The notes under the pieces were generated by a model, which was not told where the DNA came from, searched no databases, and worked only from the letters and a program-made list of their open reading frames with translations. DNA of 64,000 bases from the NCBI RefSeq assembly GCF_043555985.1, contig NZ_JBIGIC010000001.1, positions 186,001 to 250,000 of the forward strand, given 5' to 3'. A program made the translations under genes and the position numbers. Of this stretch, positions 1 through 6,702 are shown piece after piece (position 1 is the stretch's first letter; the number at the start of each line of letters is the position of its first letter). This DNA is from Pelomonas candidula (GTDB lineage: Bacteria; Pseudomonadota; Gammaproteobacteria; Burkholderiales; Burkholderiaceae_C).

Positions 1-132
1 GCCCTGGAGCCGTCCGACGTTCCCGCAAACCCGTTCGTGATGAGCAACGAAGCCGGCCTCATGGTCTCCGGCGCGATTGCAACGCTCTGGTGTATCGCCT
101 GGGGTGTCCGCGCCGTTCGTCTCGCTCTCTGA
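1..132 (+). CDS. Small membrane protein of the prophage, 5' end cut off by the window edge
   Basis: An open frame runs from base 1 to a TGA at 130-132, giving 43 visible residues and no start inside the window. The last 25 residues (GLMVSGAIATLWCIAWGVRA and a basic tail) form one hydrophobic helix ending in Arg residues, the usual look of inovirus minor virion proteins. It lies 66 bp before the major coat gene on the same strand, where filamentous phages keep small minor coat genes. The role as a pVII/pIX-like minor coat protein is inferred from position and topology only. Confidence 0.55.
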   Translation, partial: ALEPSDVPANPFVMSNEAGLMVSGAIATLWCIAWGVRAVRLAL

Positions 133-198
133 TTTCCTGGCGCCGGCCGACTCCGATAAGCCGCGCGTCCTCTTCCACCCTCGGAGTCTGGAGTTTTC

Positions 199-399
199 AT
201 GAAGCTGAATCGCAACGCGCTCCGCGCCATCGCCACCGCCGGCATCGCCATGCTGGCCGGCTCCGCTCACGCCGCTGCCGGTGACCCCGATCTGTCGTCC
301 GTCACCGCTGCCGGCGCGACCGTCGCGACCGTGGGCGCTGCCGTCTTCACCGTGATGGTCGGCATCAAGGTGATCAAGTGGGTGCGCCGCGCCCTCTGA
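199..399 (+). CDS. Inovirus major coat protein (pVIII-like)
   Basis: The 66-residue product has an N-terminal signal peptide (basic MKLNRNALR, a hydrophobic core, then cleavage probably after AHA at residue 25). The mature protein of about 41 residues has an acidic N-terminus (AAGDPD), one hydrophobic helix and a basic C-terminus (KVIKWVRRAL). This is the architecture of filamentous phage major coat proteins, which wait in the inner membrane and wrap single-stranded DNA during extrusion. GGAG at 190-193 precedes the ATG at good spacing. A strong terminator-like hairpin follows at 434-453, as after gene VIII in other filamentous phages. Family membership rests on architecture and on the neighbouring pIII-like, pVI-like and Zot genes. 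Confidence 0.85.
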   Translation: MKLNRNALRAIATAGIAMLAGSAHAAAGDPDLSSVTAAGATVATVGAAVFTVMVGIKVIKWVRRAL

Positions 400-411
400 T
401 CGGGCGCTAGT

Positions 412-429
412 CGTTTCGCATGCGAAACG
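412..429. promoter_or_regulatory. 18-bp perfect palindrome, copy 1 (putative ParB-like binding site)
   Basis: The sequence CGTTTCGCATGCGAAACG is a perfect palindrome 12 bp after the coat gene stop. The same 18 bp recurs at 3678-3695 and 5104-5121, and a 14-bp core lies at 2520-2533. The half-site GTTTC/GAAAC matches the ends of the canonical ParB site parS (GTTTCACGTGAAAC), with a different and 2-bp longer centre. Binding by the phage ParB-like protein at 3754-4584 is inferred. Confidence 0.6.
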
Positions 430-433
430 GCTT

Positions 434-453
434 GGAGGGGACGCCCTCCTTTC
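434..453 (+). terminator. Intrinsic terminator after the major coat gene
   Basis: GGAGGG at 434-439 pairs with CCCTCC at 444-449 around a GACG loop and is followed by TTTC. Termination just after the highly expressed coat gene is common in filamentous phages and would reduce expression of the downstream minor-protein genes. Confidence 0.6.
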
Positions 454-489
454 AATGCATCTAGTCGGGTGCATCGCAAGGGGTCGGTT

Positions 490-549
490 ATGGGCTTTTG
501 GGTTGTGGTTGCAGTGCTGGGGGCGATATGGATCGTATTGCGCGACTGA
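490..549 (+). CDS. Possible 19-residue hydrophobic phage peptide
   Basis: ATG at 490 opens a short frame encoding MGFWVVVAVLGAIWIVLRD, ending with TGA at 547-549. It has a very good ribosome-binding site (AAGGGG about 6 nt upstream) and consists almost wholly of one membrane helix. It overlaps the start of the pIII-like gene (ATG 528) in another frame, so translation could be coupled. Filamentous phages encode tiny hydrophobic virion proteins (pVII and pIX, about 32 residues). This one is shorter than those, so it could instead be only a translational-coupling leader. Confidence 0.4.
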   Translation: MGFWVVVAVLGAIWIVLRD

Positions 550-1898
550 TCGCGGCGTTCGTGTTGCTGGCTAGCTCGGCGTCTTGCTGGGCCATCAAGT
601 CCGTGCCTGCCGTCAACGCCGTTGTTTATGACTGCTCGGGGTCGAAGGGGAGTAGCGCGCTAGCCGCGTGCAAACTCAACTACGAAAAGGATGTTGCGAC
701 GACTGACGGCTCAAAGCGTACATATCACTACGTTGTAGACAGCTGTACCGCGCTGGGCAGTGATCAGCTCTCGCAGTGGAGGTGCACGACGTATTACTTT
801 TGGACAGACAGCACGACGACAAGCACGAAGTCATACAACTCGCTGGTGGCAAACGCCAGTATGAACACGTCTTGTCCTGACAACTCTACGTCTGTCGGCG
901 GCGGTCAGTGTGGGTGCAACCCCAACTTCATGCCTAACACGGCTGGGAACGCCTGTTATCAGTACACGTGTCCGGTGTCCGGCGAGTACAGCGCCGTAAC
1001 TCAGCCTGACCAGAAGGTCAGCAATGCCGGGGACAAGCTCTGCACTGGCGGCTGCGGCTACACGCCGTCCAGCTGGAAGGTTGGCACGGACGGCCAGATT
1101 TGGGCTACGTGGCCGTTCAAGTCGACCGGTTCGTTTTGCAACGGGTCGGCGTCAAGCTCCAATTCGGCGATCTCGACTGGCGAACAGAACAGCCAAAGCC
1201 CTGCCCCGGTGGCCTGCGGTGCGAACCAGTGCCCCGGCACGGTGAATGGCGCGACCATCTGTGTTCCGTGTGCGAAGACCAGCGCAGCCGCTGAAACGTC
1301 GTCCTCTAGCGCGTCGTCTGCGACCGGCTCGACGACGACTGGAACGACTTCGCAAACTAGTTGCGATGGCACGACGTGCACAACAACGAAGACGACAACC
1401 ACGACGGATGGCAACGGCGCCACAACCGGCACGACAACTACGTCGAGTTCTCAGAGTCAGGACAGTTTCTGCACTCAGAATCCTTCCTCTCCGCTGTGCA
1501 CAAAGTCTTCGTTTGGTGGCACCTGCGCGGCGACGACGTGTAGCGGCGATGCCGTTCAGTGCGCCATCGCGGCGGACCAGTACAGGCGCAATTGCCAGTG
1601 GTTCGATGACCCGCAGACTGCACCCCTGCAGGCCATAGGCGCGGCGGGCATGACTGGTGAGCTGCAGCCGGCCGGACACCCTGCCAACAATGCGGCCAAT
1701 CAGTCAGTTAGCTTTGCATCGAACATTGACCAGACCGACAGGCTTGCGTCCGGTTGCCCAGTTGACGTTGCATTCACCGTCAGCGGCGTGCAGTGGAACA
1801 TCCCGTTTTCTGGCATGTGCGACAAGCTGCGCTTGGTCGGTAATGCCATGGTCGGCGTGTTCATGTTGATTGCCCTGTTGATTGTCTTTAGGAGTTGA
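528..1898 (+). CDS. pIII-like inovirus adsorption protein
   Basis: I take ATG 528 as the start: it gives a clean signal peptide (MDRIARLIAAFVLLASSASCWA) and has GGGG 5 nt upstream. An upstream in-frame TTG at 498 adds ten residues without improving it. The 456-residue secreted protein is rich in cysteine, suggesting disulfide-linked outer domains. Its middle is a long Ser/Thr-rich linker (around residues 255-310) and it ends in a single hydrophobic anchor (VGNAMVGVFMLIALLIVF). Modular Cys-rich domains, a low-complexity linker and a C-terminal anchor describe pIII-type tip proteins that bind the host pilus and Tol receptor. Receptor specificity cannot be read from the sequence. The next gene starts 3 bp later, indicating one transcript. 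Confidence 0.75.
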   Translation: MDRIARLIAAFVLLASSASCWAIKSVPAVNAVVYDCSGSKGSSALAACKLNYEKDVATTDGSKRTYHYVVDSCTALGSDQLSQWRCTTYYFWTDSTTTSTKSYNSLVANASMNTSCPDNSTSVGGGQCGCNPNFMPNTAGNACYQYTCPVSGEYSAVTQPDQKVSNAGDKLCTGGCGYTPSSWKVGTDGQIWATWPFKSTGSFCNGSASSSNSAISTGEQNSQSPAPVACGANQCPGTVNGATICVPCAKTSAAAETSSSSASSATGSTTTGTTSQTSCDGTTCTTTKTTTTTDGNGATTGTTTTSSSQSQDSFCTQNPSSPLCTKSSFGGTCAATTCSGDAVQCAIAADQYRRNCQWFDDPQTAPLQAIGAAGMTGELQPAGHPANNAANQSVSFASNIDQTDRLASGCPVDVAFTVSGVQWNIPFSGMCDKLRLVGNAMVGVFMLIALLIVFRS

Positions 1899-1901
1899 CC
1901 C

Positions 1902-2201
1902 ATGCCCATTTTCATCGGCGCCTTGATTGGCGCTTTGATTCAAGTCCTCGGCACGCTCGTGGGCAAGATTCTGGTTAGCCTCGGCATCGGCTATGCCGTG
2001 TATTCCGGGGTTGACGCGTCCATCACGTTTGCTCGGGACTACTTCATTTCGAGCATGAATGGCCTCGGCGGCAATGCCGTCGCTGTGGCCGGCACGATGA
2101 AGGTCGGGACATGCGTGTCCATCCTCACCAGCGCCATCACGACACGCCTGACGATCAACGGATTGACGAGCGGCACCATGAAGAAATTTGTTATGAAGTG
2201 A
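1902..2201 (+). CDS. pVI-like minor virion protein (DUF2523 type)
   Basis: The 99-residue product starts with two closely spaced hydrophobic stretches (MPIFIGALIGALIQVLGTLV and ILVSLGIGYAVYSGV), then an amphipathic middle and a third hydrophobic or amphipathic segment. This pattern, between the adsorption gene and the assembly ATPase, matches the DUF2523 family of inovirus proteins regarded as pVI equivalents, which cap the virion end with pIII. It begins 3 bp after the pIII-like stop. Assignment is from size, topology and position. Confidence 0.65.
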   Translation: MPIFIGALIGALIQVLGTLVGKILVSLGIGYAVYSGVDASITFARDYFISSMNGLGGNAVAVAGTMKVGTCVSILTSAITTRLTINGLTSGTMKKFVMK

Positions 2202-2209
2202 GCTAGACC

Positions 2210-2494
2210 ATGGATCCGCAGATTTCCGAATTTCTTACTGCCTTCGTTGAAGGCGCGATGTGGCGGCTGTTGTTGGCCGGCGCCTTGATGGGCGCTTGGT
2301 TGTGGGCGTTCGCTGGGCCTACGCTGCTGCGCGGTGCGTACTGGCTTCTGTCCTACGTTTTCCGGCCGGTTTTTCGATATGCCCGCGCTCGCGATCAGAG
2401 CCAGTGTTCGCATTGCGACGGAACTGGAATTGATTGGGCGGTCCTTCGTGCTCGGCATCGTGCAAAGCGCGAGGGGCGCGAACGCAAGCAATAG
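2210..2494 (+). CDS. Small prophage membrane protein with a CxxC zinc-knuckle-like motif
   Basis: I do not recognise a family for this 94-residue protein. It has two predicted membrane segments (about residues 18-37 and 42-54), then a basic cytoplasmic-looking tail with QCSHCDGTG, a CxxCxGxG element like one half of a DnaJ-type zinc finger. The tail ends in a run of Arg and Lys. It is the last gene of the + strand phage block, starting 8 bp after the pVI-like gene and followed directly by a terminator. It could be an assembly accessory or a membrane-tethered DNA- or coat-binding factor. Confidence 0.6.
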   Translation: MDPQISEFLTAFVEGAMWRLLLAGALMGAWLWAFAGPTLLRGAYWLLSYVFRPVFRYARARDQSQCSHCDGTGIDWAVLRARHRAKREGRERKQ

Positions 2495-2498
2495 AAAC

Positions 2499-2522
2499 AC
2501 CCGCCAGTCACGGCGGGTTTTT
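2499..2522 (+). terminator. Terminator ending the phage structural operon
   Basis: ACCCGCC at 2499-2505 pairs with GGCGGGT at 2512-2518 and runs into five T residues. It sits between the convergent structural block and the zot-like gene. Its T-tract overlaps palindrome copy 2. Confidence 0.75.
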
Positions 2523-2533
2523 CGCATGCGAAA
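2520..2533. promoter_or_regulatory. 14-bp palindrome, copy 2 (core of the putative ParB-like site)
   Basis: TTTCGCATGCGAAA is the core of the 18-bp palindrome found at 412, 3678 and 5104. It lies exactly at the convergent junction, overlapping the terminator T-tract and ending one base before the zot-like stop codon. Confidence 0.5.
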
Positions 2534-3667
2534 TCAGCGGGCGATTCTGGCGACTCGTCGCGGCAGGCTTCCGGCGTCTTGGTCGATTGCTTGTGCGACG
2601 AACTGGGGCGGCGGTGCGTTCGTGGGTGTATACGCGGGCTGTTCCTGTCCGCTCTGTAGTTCCCTCTGTCGGGTTTGATCTTGCGCTCGCTGCACCCTCT
2701 CTCCTGCTGGTGTCCACGCGACGAAGAATCCGCCATCTGCGAGTTGCCGGCAAAGCTGTTCGTTCATGTCCAGCCGCGTGCCCTGCTGGCTGTAGCACTG
2801 GCAACGCTTTGCGTTCGCTATGCATGCGGCTGGATACGGCGCCTGCTGAGGCTGCGTTACCCCGTCGTAGATGGGCGCAGTGTGCGGCAACCCCTCGATT
2901 CGCGGCGTATAGGCGGCTGCGTACTCTGCCGGCGTCATCTGCCCCCCTCGGTCACCGGCCCCTGAGCGCGCCCGCCCCACGGGGCCTTCAGCAACCTGCG
3001 CGGGCGGCGCGGTGGCTTCTGGCGTCGATTTGCGAGCCTGCTCGGCGGCAAACTCTGGGCTCATGCGGTGGTAACCGATCCAGCACAGAATGCCAAAGAT
3101 CACCGGCAGGACCAGCAATAGGTATACGCGAGCTGGGATTCGGCGCTTCACCGTGTGGAGTTCGGCCGACTTGTACCAGGTGAACACGTCTTTGGGATAT
3201 CGGAACTCATGCCGTATCCCGTCGCCGCGATTCTTGGACACGTCTTCTTTGACGCCGTTGACGTACTCGTAAATGGTGGCGAAGTGCGTTCCGAATTTGC
3301 GCACAACGTGGAAGTGCCGGTCCACCAGCTTGCGGACAAAGCTGTCCAGCAGCATTGGGTTTTGGGTGATGACGATGAAGTCCAGACCCTTGTGCCGGTG
3401 CGTGGCGAGCTGTTGAACCCATGGCGGCGTTTGCCCGCGTCCGGTGACAGGAAATGCGAACTGCGCTTCGTCAACGATCAGCAGCGCGCCGGCCGGCAGT
3501 TGTTCCCAGTCCTTGACCTCGAACGGCTGCCATCCGGGAATCTGAAGCCCGGGGATTGAGTTGTGAAACACGGGGCGACCTGCCTTTTCGGCTTCGGCCT
3601 TCCACCGTGCGAGTGTGTAAAGCGTCTTGCCGTGACCCGGCAGACCCGTGACCAGTGTGATGGGCAT
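2534..3667 (-). CDS. Zot/pI-like morphogenesis ATPase of the prophage
   Basis: The 377-residue protein has the hallmarks of zonular occludens toxin (Zot)/pI proteins, the inner-membrane ATPases that drive filamentous phage extrusion. The Walker A is GLPGHGKT at residues 8-15 and the Walker B is ALLIVDEAQF at 61-70. A single transmembrane segment spans about 181-200, followed by a periplasmic domain with a Pro/Ala linker and clustered cysteines (282, 289, 291, 306). The start ATG has AGG close upstream, and palindrome copy 3 abuts that ribosome-binding site. Unusually, the gene faces the coat genes rather than following them on the same strand. It is intact and probably functional. Confidence 0.9.
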   Translation of the reverse strand: MPITLVTGLPGHGKTLYTLARWKAEAEKAGRPVFHNSIPGLQIPGWQPFEVKDWEQLPAGALLIVDEAQFAFPVTGRGQTPPWVQQLATHRHKGLDFIVITQNPMLLDSFVRKLVDRHFHVVRKFGTHFATIYEYVNGVKEDVSKNRGDGIRHEFRYPKDVFTWYKSAELHTVKRRIPARVYLLLVLPVIFGILCWIGYHRMSPEFAAEQARKSTPEATAPPAQVAEGPVGRARSGAGDRGGQMTPAEYAAAYTPRIEGLPHTAPIYDGVTQPQQAPYPAACIANAKRCQCYSQQGTRLDMNEQLCRQLADGGFFVAWTPAGERVQRAQDQTRQRELQSGQEQPAYTPTNAPPPQFVAQAIDQDAGSLPRRVARIAR

Positions 3668-3677
3668 TGGTTAACCT

Positions 3678-3695
3678 CGTTTCGCATGCGAAACG
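3678..3695. promoter_or_regulatory. 18-bp perfect palindrome, copy 3, abutting the zot-like ribosome-binding site
   Basis: CGTTTCGCATGCGAAACG ends directly next to the AGG of the zot-like ribosome-binding site, 10 bp before its start codon on the - strand. A protein bound here would sit between the upstream parB-like gene and zot, so it could act as an operator for zot. Confidence 0.6.
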
Positions 3696-3747
3696 CCCTC
3701 CCGTTCAGGGTGGGCGTTCAAACGCCTAGCCGTTCAGGCTAGGCGTT
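3692..3747 (-). terminator. Tandem hairpins with a shared GTTCA loop between parB-like and zot-like genes
   Basis: Two inverted repeats lie side by side. AACGCCC 3692-3698 pairs with GGGCGTT 3712-3718, with an inner CCC/GGG pair. AACGCCTAGCC 3721-3731 pairs perfectly with GGCTAGGCGTT 3737-3747. Both have the loop GTTCA and both stems end in AACGCC, so they look like a duplicated module. They follow the parB-like stop codon. Neither has a T-tract, so they may be Rho-dependent terminators, processing sites or single-strand DNA signals rather than classical terminators. Confidence 0.5.
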
Positions 3748-3753
3748 ACGCGT

Positions 3754-4584
3754 TTAGACCGGCAGCTCGCGCTGGGCTTCGGCGAGCTTCTTCAGTTGCT
3801 TGCGCAGCCACGTCGCGCCGCCTGCGGCTTCGAACACGGCGGCCAGTTCGGCGGACAGCTCGACGCTGATCGTCTGCTTGCCCTTCGGCGCTTGCTCGCC
3901 GCCTTCGCCATCGCCGTCGTCTTCGCCGCCCTCTTCGCCTTCTTCGGCGGGTGCCTTGAGCTGTTCCAGCGTTGCGCGGACCTTGGCGCGACCGATCAAG
4001 CCGGCTTTGACCTGGGCAATCAGGTGCGCGACGACAGTCGAGCCCTTGGGGTGCTTGGCGATCTGGTTCAGCGTCAGGGCCATTTCAACGTCGTTGCATT
4101 GGCCGCTGTTCACCATGTCGCGAACGTCCGCGCTGAACGTCGGGCCGGTCACGGACAGGTGCTTGGACACCCATGCCGATGACTTGCTGAGGCGCTTTGC
4201 GACCTCGGCAGGCTTGCCCACCATCGCGAGCATTTCGCGCACGCCTTCGCACGTCTCGGACAGCCCGAGGTTCTCGCGCTTCAGGTTCTCGACGATCTGA
4301 ACGGCCTTCAGTTCTTCGCCGCCGGTTTCCGCGCCGCGAACGATGCAAAGGACTTCGGTCAAGCCTGCCATTTGGCAGGCCAGCGTGCGGCGTTGGCCTG
4401 CGATGACAGCGAAACCGCCTTCGTGCTCAGCGACGATGATCGGCTGAAGCAGGCCCAGCTCCTTGATGGAATCGGCCAACTCCTTGATGCTGGCCTTGTC
4501 GAGTCCGGTGGACGTGCGCACGTTCTGCGCAATCGTGATGCGGGACAGGGGGATCATTTGAGTGATGATGGAACGCTCAGACAT
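3754..4584 (-). CDS. ParB-like DNA-binding protein of the prophage
   Basis: The 276-residue product matches the ParB/Spo0J/KorB N-terminal domain. It has IPLSRITIAQNVR at the start, GQRRTLA at 63-69 (box of the GERRxxA type) and ENLKREN at 99-105 (the ENLQRENL-type motif). A helix-turn-helix follows at about 126-144 (AEVAKRLSKSSAWVSKHLS). A Glu/Asp/Gly-rich linker around 212-235 precedes a short C-terminal domain. The start ATG has GGAGA upstream. No ParA gene is visible. Candidate binding sites are the four palindromes around it, two flanking its own gene on either side. In the phage it could act as repressor, partition factor or copy-number regulator; which one cannot be decided from sequence. 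Confidence 0.85.
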   Translation of the reverse strand: MSERSIITQMIPLSRITIAQNVRTSTGLDKASIKELADSIKELGLLQPIIVAEHEGGFAVIAGQRRTLACQMAGLTEVLCIVRGAETGGEELKAVQIVENLKRENLGLSETCEGVREMLAMVGKPAEVAKRLSKSSAWVSKHLSVTGPTFSADVRDMVNSGQCNDVEMALTLNQIAKHPKGSTVVAHLIAQVKAGLIGRAKVRATLEQLKAPAEEGEEGGEDDGDGEGGEQAPKGKQTISVELSAELAAVFEAAGGATWLRKQLKKLAEAQRELPV

Positions 4585-4999
4585 AGCTTTCTCCGGTTGA
4601 GGTTGACGAAGGCTGTTCGTGGATGCCTTCGCAGAGACCTCTTCGCTCCCTTCCCACCGGGAAGGGCGGGGGGATGGGGTCTTGGCGGAAATACAAAAAG
4701 CGGCCGCTGCCGCTACTTGCCGAAAAAAAGACGCCCCCTTGATCCCCTTCGCGATGCCGCAGGGGTCAAGGGGGCGGCTTCGGCGAGTGGTGGCGGCGGT
4801 CGCTTTTTGAGGTGGGTAGGTCGGCGCAATGTCGGCGGGCGTGCCACCAAGCGCAGCGACTGGCGCGACCGACGCGCGCTGACCGGGTTAGACGACGAAT
4901 ACATCGAGGTATGACGCGATAGGGATCGTTACCGATAGGCGGAGACCCTTTAGGGGCTCCGGTCCGCAGGACTAGAGCCCGGGCCCGAAGGGCATCGCC
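4585..4999. other. Hairpin-rich phage intergenic region, candidate replication/packaging region
   Basis: No convincing gene lies in these 415 bp, but several stem-loops do. CCCTTCCC 4648-4655 pairs with GGGAAGGG 4659-4666 around a 3-nt loop. A long hairpin pairs 4732-4748 with 4761-4776 (16 pairs and one bulged T, 12-nt loop). A shorter imperfect stem spans 4941-4960. Filamentous phages keep the packaging signal and strand origins as hairpins in their one large intergenic region, which this resembles. I could not recognise a nicking site. Confidence 0.5.
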
Positions 5000-5563
5000 C
5001 TAAACTTCTCCGTTCATTTCGCGAGTTATTCGACGAACGGCCGAATGCGCATGCGACCTCTCGCAACCTAGCTCGTTGGCGATCTCGGTGTACGTCCACC
5101 CATCGTTTCGCATGCGAAACGCTTCCTGGTAGTCGAACTTTCGACGCTTGCGACCGAACTTGACGCCTCTTTTCATTGCCTCGGCCATCCCTGCGGCGCA
5201 TCGTTCGCGAATCACATTTCGCTCAAACTCGGCGAAGGCGCCCAGCAGTTGAAAGATCATTCGACCGACTGGCGTAGCTGTCTCGATTGGTTCGGTCACG
5301 CTTCGCAGAGTTGCGCCGCTCTTGGCGAGTCGGTCGGCGATTCTTAGAAGGTCGGAAAGGCTGCGGGCTAGCCGGTCCACCTTGTAGACGACAAGCGTGT
5401 CGCCTTGCTGTAGGAAGTTCAGAAGCTCTTCTAGCGCTGGACGCTTCTTGACGCCGGAAATTTGGTCTTCCCAATAGGCGGTTACACCGTATTGGCGTAG
5501 CGCCGCAATCTGTAGGCTCGTGTCTTGTTCCGTTGTCGATACGCGTGCATATCCCAAATCCAT
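5000..5563 (-). CDS. Serine recombinase (resolvase/invertase type), likely prophage integrase
   Basis: The 187-residue protein is a small serine recombinase. The catalytic Ser9 lies in YARVSTTEQD, KVDRLARS at 61-68 carries the conserved arginines, and a C-terminal helix-turn-helix (about 143-185) reads DNA. Size and order match resolvases and invertases of about 190 residues. It is the outermost phage gene beside the host eamA gene, the usual place for an integrase. Serine recombinases are known integrases of some inoviruses, for example the Ralstonia phiRSM group. Palindrome copy 4 lies inside the coding sequence. The attachment site should lie between 5564 and about 5690, but its partner is outside the window. 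Confidence 0.88.
   Translation of the reverse strand: MDLGYARVSTTEQDTSLQIAALRQYGVTAYWEDQISGVKKRPALEELLNFLQQGDTLVVYKVDRLARSLSDLLRIADRLAKSGATLRSVTEPIETATPVGRMIFQLLGAFAEFERNVIRERCAAGMAEAMKRGVKFGRKRRKFDYQEAFRMRNDGWTYTEIANELGCERSHAHSAVRRITREMNGEV
5104..5121. promoter_or_regulatory. 18-bp perfect palindrome, copy 4, inside the recombinase gene
   Basis: CGTTTCGCATGCGAAACG is embedded in the recombinase coding sequence, encoding part of EAFRMRNDG. Conservation of all 18 bases inside a coding region argues that the DNA site itself is selected. Confidence 0.55.
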
Positions 5564-5621
5564 CGCTTACAGCGCTCCCTTATGTGGCGAGCCTAGCGAT
5601 TGAACGTGAAGTTAGCGCGCA

Positions 5622-5650
5622 GAAAAGCTCGGCGGAACGCCGTGCTTTTC
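5622..5650 (-). terminator. Hairpin between the prophage and eamA
   Basis: GAAAAGC 5622-5628 pairs with GCTTTTC 5644-5650 and CGGCG 5630-5634 pairs with CGCCG 5638-5642 around a GAA loop, with one T-T mismatch. The A and T runs at the stem base make it look like an intrinsic terminator for the - strand eamA gene, possibly bidirectional. Confidence 0.6.
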
Positions 5651-5697
5651 GCGTTAAAGAACGGCAGCGATTTTGAACAAGGCAGGTGAAGCCAGGG

Positions 5698-6621
5698 TTA
5701 ACCGGGGCGCGCCGCCGGCTTCAGCCCGACGAGGAAGACGCCGCCCAGCACCAGCACCGTGCCCAGCGCGATCCAGCCGTTCATCGGCTCGCCGAGGATG
5801 AGCACGCCCATGATCAACGTGCTCATCGGCCCCACCATGCCCACCTGCGACGACAACGGCGCACCGATGCGCGCGATGGCCAGCATGACCATCAGCACGG
5901 GGGCGACCGTGCAGGCCGTGGAGTTCAGCAGCGACAGCCACATGACCGGCGTCGGCACCCACGCCGCCGCCAGCGGCTTGACCAGCAGGAACTGGCCGAT
6001 GCACAGCGCGCAGGCCACGCTGCTGGCCAGGCCCGCCAACCGCAGCGAGCCCAGGCGCTGCACGACCTTGCCGCTCAGCGCCAGGTAGACGGCGTAGGAG
6101 ATCGCACTGGCAAACACCAGCGCCGCGCCGATGACGGTGCTGCGGCCATCGAAGCTCAGTTCGTGCGCGAACACCGCCACGACGCCGGCATAGCTGATGG
6201 CCAGCGCCAGCACCTGCCGCGCCTGCAGCCGGTGGTGGAAGAACACGACCGACAGCAGCAGCACCAGCGTCGGGTTGAGGTAGAGGATGAGCCGCTCGAG
6301 GCTGGCCGAGATGTAGGCCAGGCCGGCGAAGTCCAGGTAGCTGGCCAGGTAGTAGCCGGTGAAGCCCAGCACGGCGATGTCGCGCCAGTCGCGCCGCGTG
6401 AGTGCCGGCTTGCCCCGGCCGGACCACCAGGCCATGGCGAGGAAGAACGGCAGCGCCAGCAGCATGCGCCACATCAGCAGCGTGACCGCGTCCACGCCGT
6501 GGCGGTAGGCCAGCTTGACGATGATGGCCTTGCCGGAGAAACCGATGGCGCCCAGCATGGCCAGCGCCAGGCCGGTCCAGTTCAGACGGGGCGCCGCGAC
6601 GGCGGAAGATTCAACTGCCAT
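5698..6621 (-). CDS. EamA/DMT-family membrane transporter
   Basis: The 307-residue protein has about ten hydrophobic helices arranged as two EamA repeats (roughly residues 14-150 and 160-300), the architecture of drug/metabolite transporters of the inner membrane. Motifs such as GAIGFSGKAIIVKLAYR near the start and ILGEPMNGWIALGTVLVLGG near the end are typical. The substrate cannot be told from sequence. It is the first host gene beyond the prophage. Codon use is strongly GC-rich, unlike the phage genes. Confidence 0.88.
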   Translation of the reverse strand: MAVESSAVAAPRLNWTGLALAMLGAIGFSGKAIIVKLAYRHGVDAVTLLMWRMLLALPFFLAMAWWSGRGKPALTRRDWRDIAVLGFTGYYLASYLDFAGLAYISASLERLILYLNPTLVLLLSVVFFHHRLQARQVLALAISYAGVVAVFAHELSFDGRSTVIGAALVFASAISYAVYLALSGKVVQRLGSLRLAGLASSVACALCIGQFLLVKPLAAAWVPTPVMWLSLLNSTACTVAPVLMVMLAIARIGAPLSSQVGMVGPMSTLIMGVLILGEPMNGWIALGTVLVLGGVFLVGLKPAARPG

Positions 6622-6702
6622 GCGGCCATATTGCCTGCGCCCGCGCCGCAGGGGCTTTCCGCGTCGTGCACGGCCGCTTCGCGCAGGCCCCGCTGCCAGA
6701 GC

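Noticed and set aside
498..527. TTG 498 as start of the pIII-like protein
   Set aside because: It adds MGCGCSAGGD before an otherwise perfect signal peptide; ATG 528 has its own ribosome-binding site.
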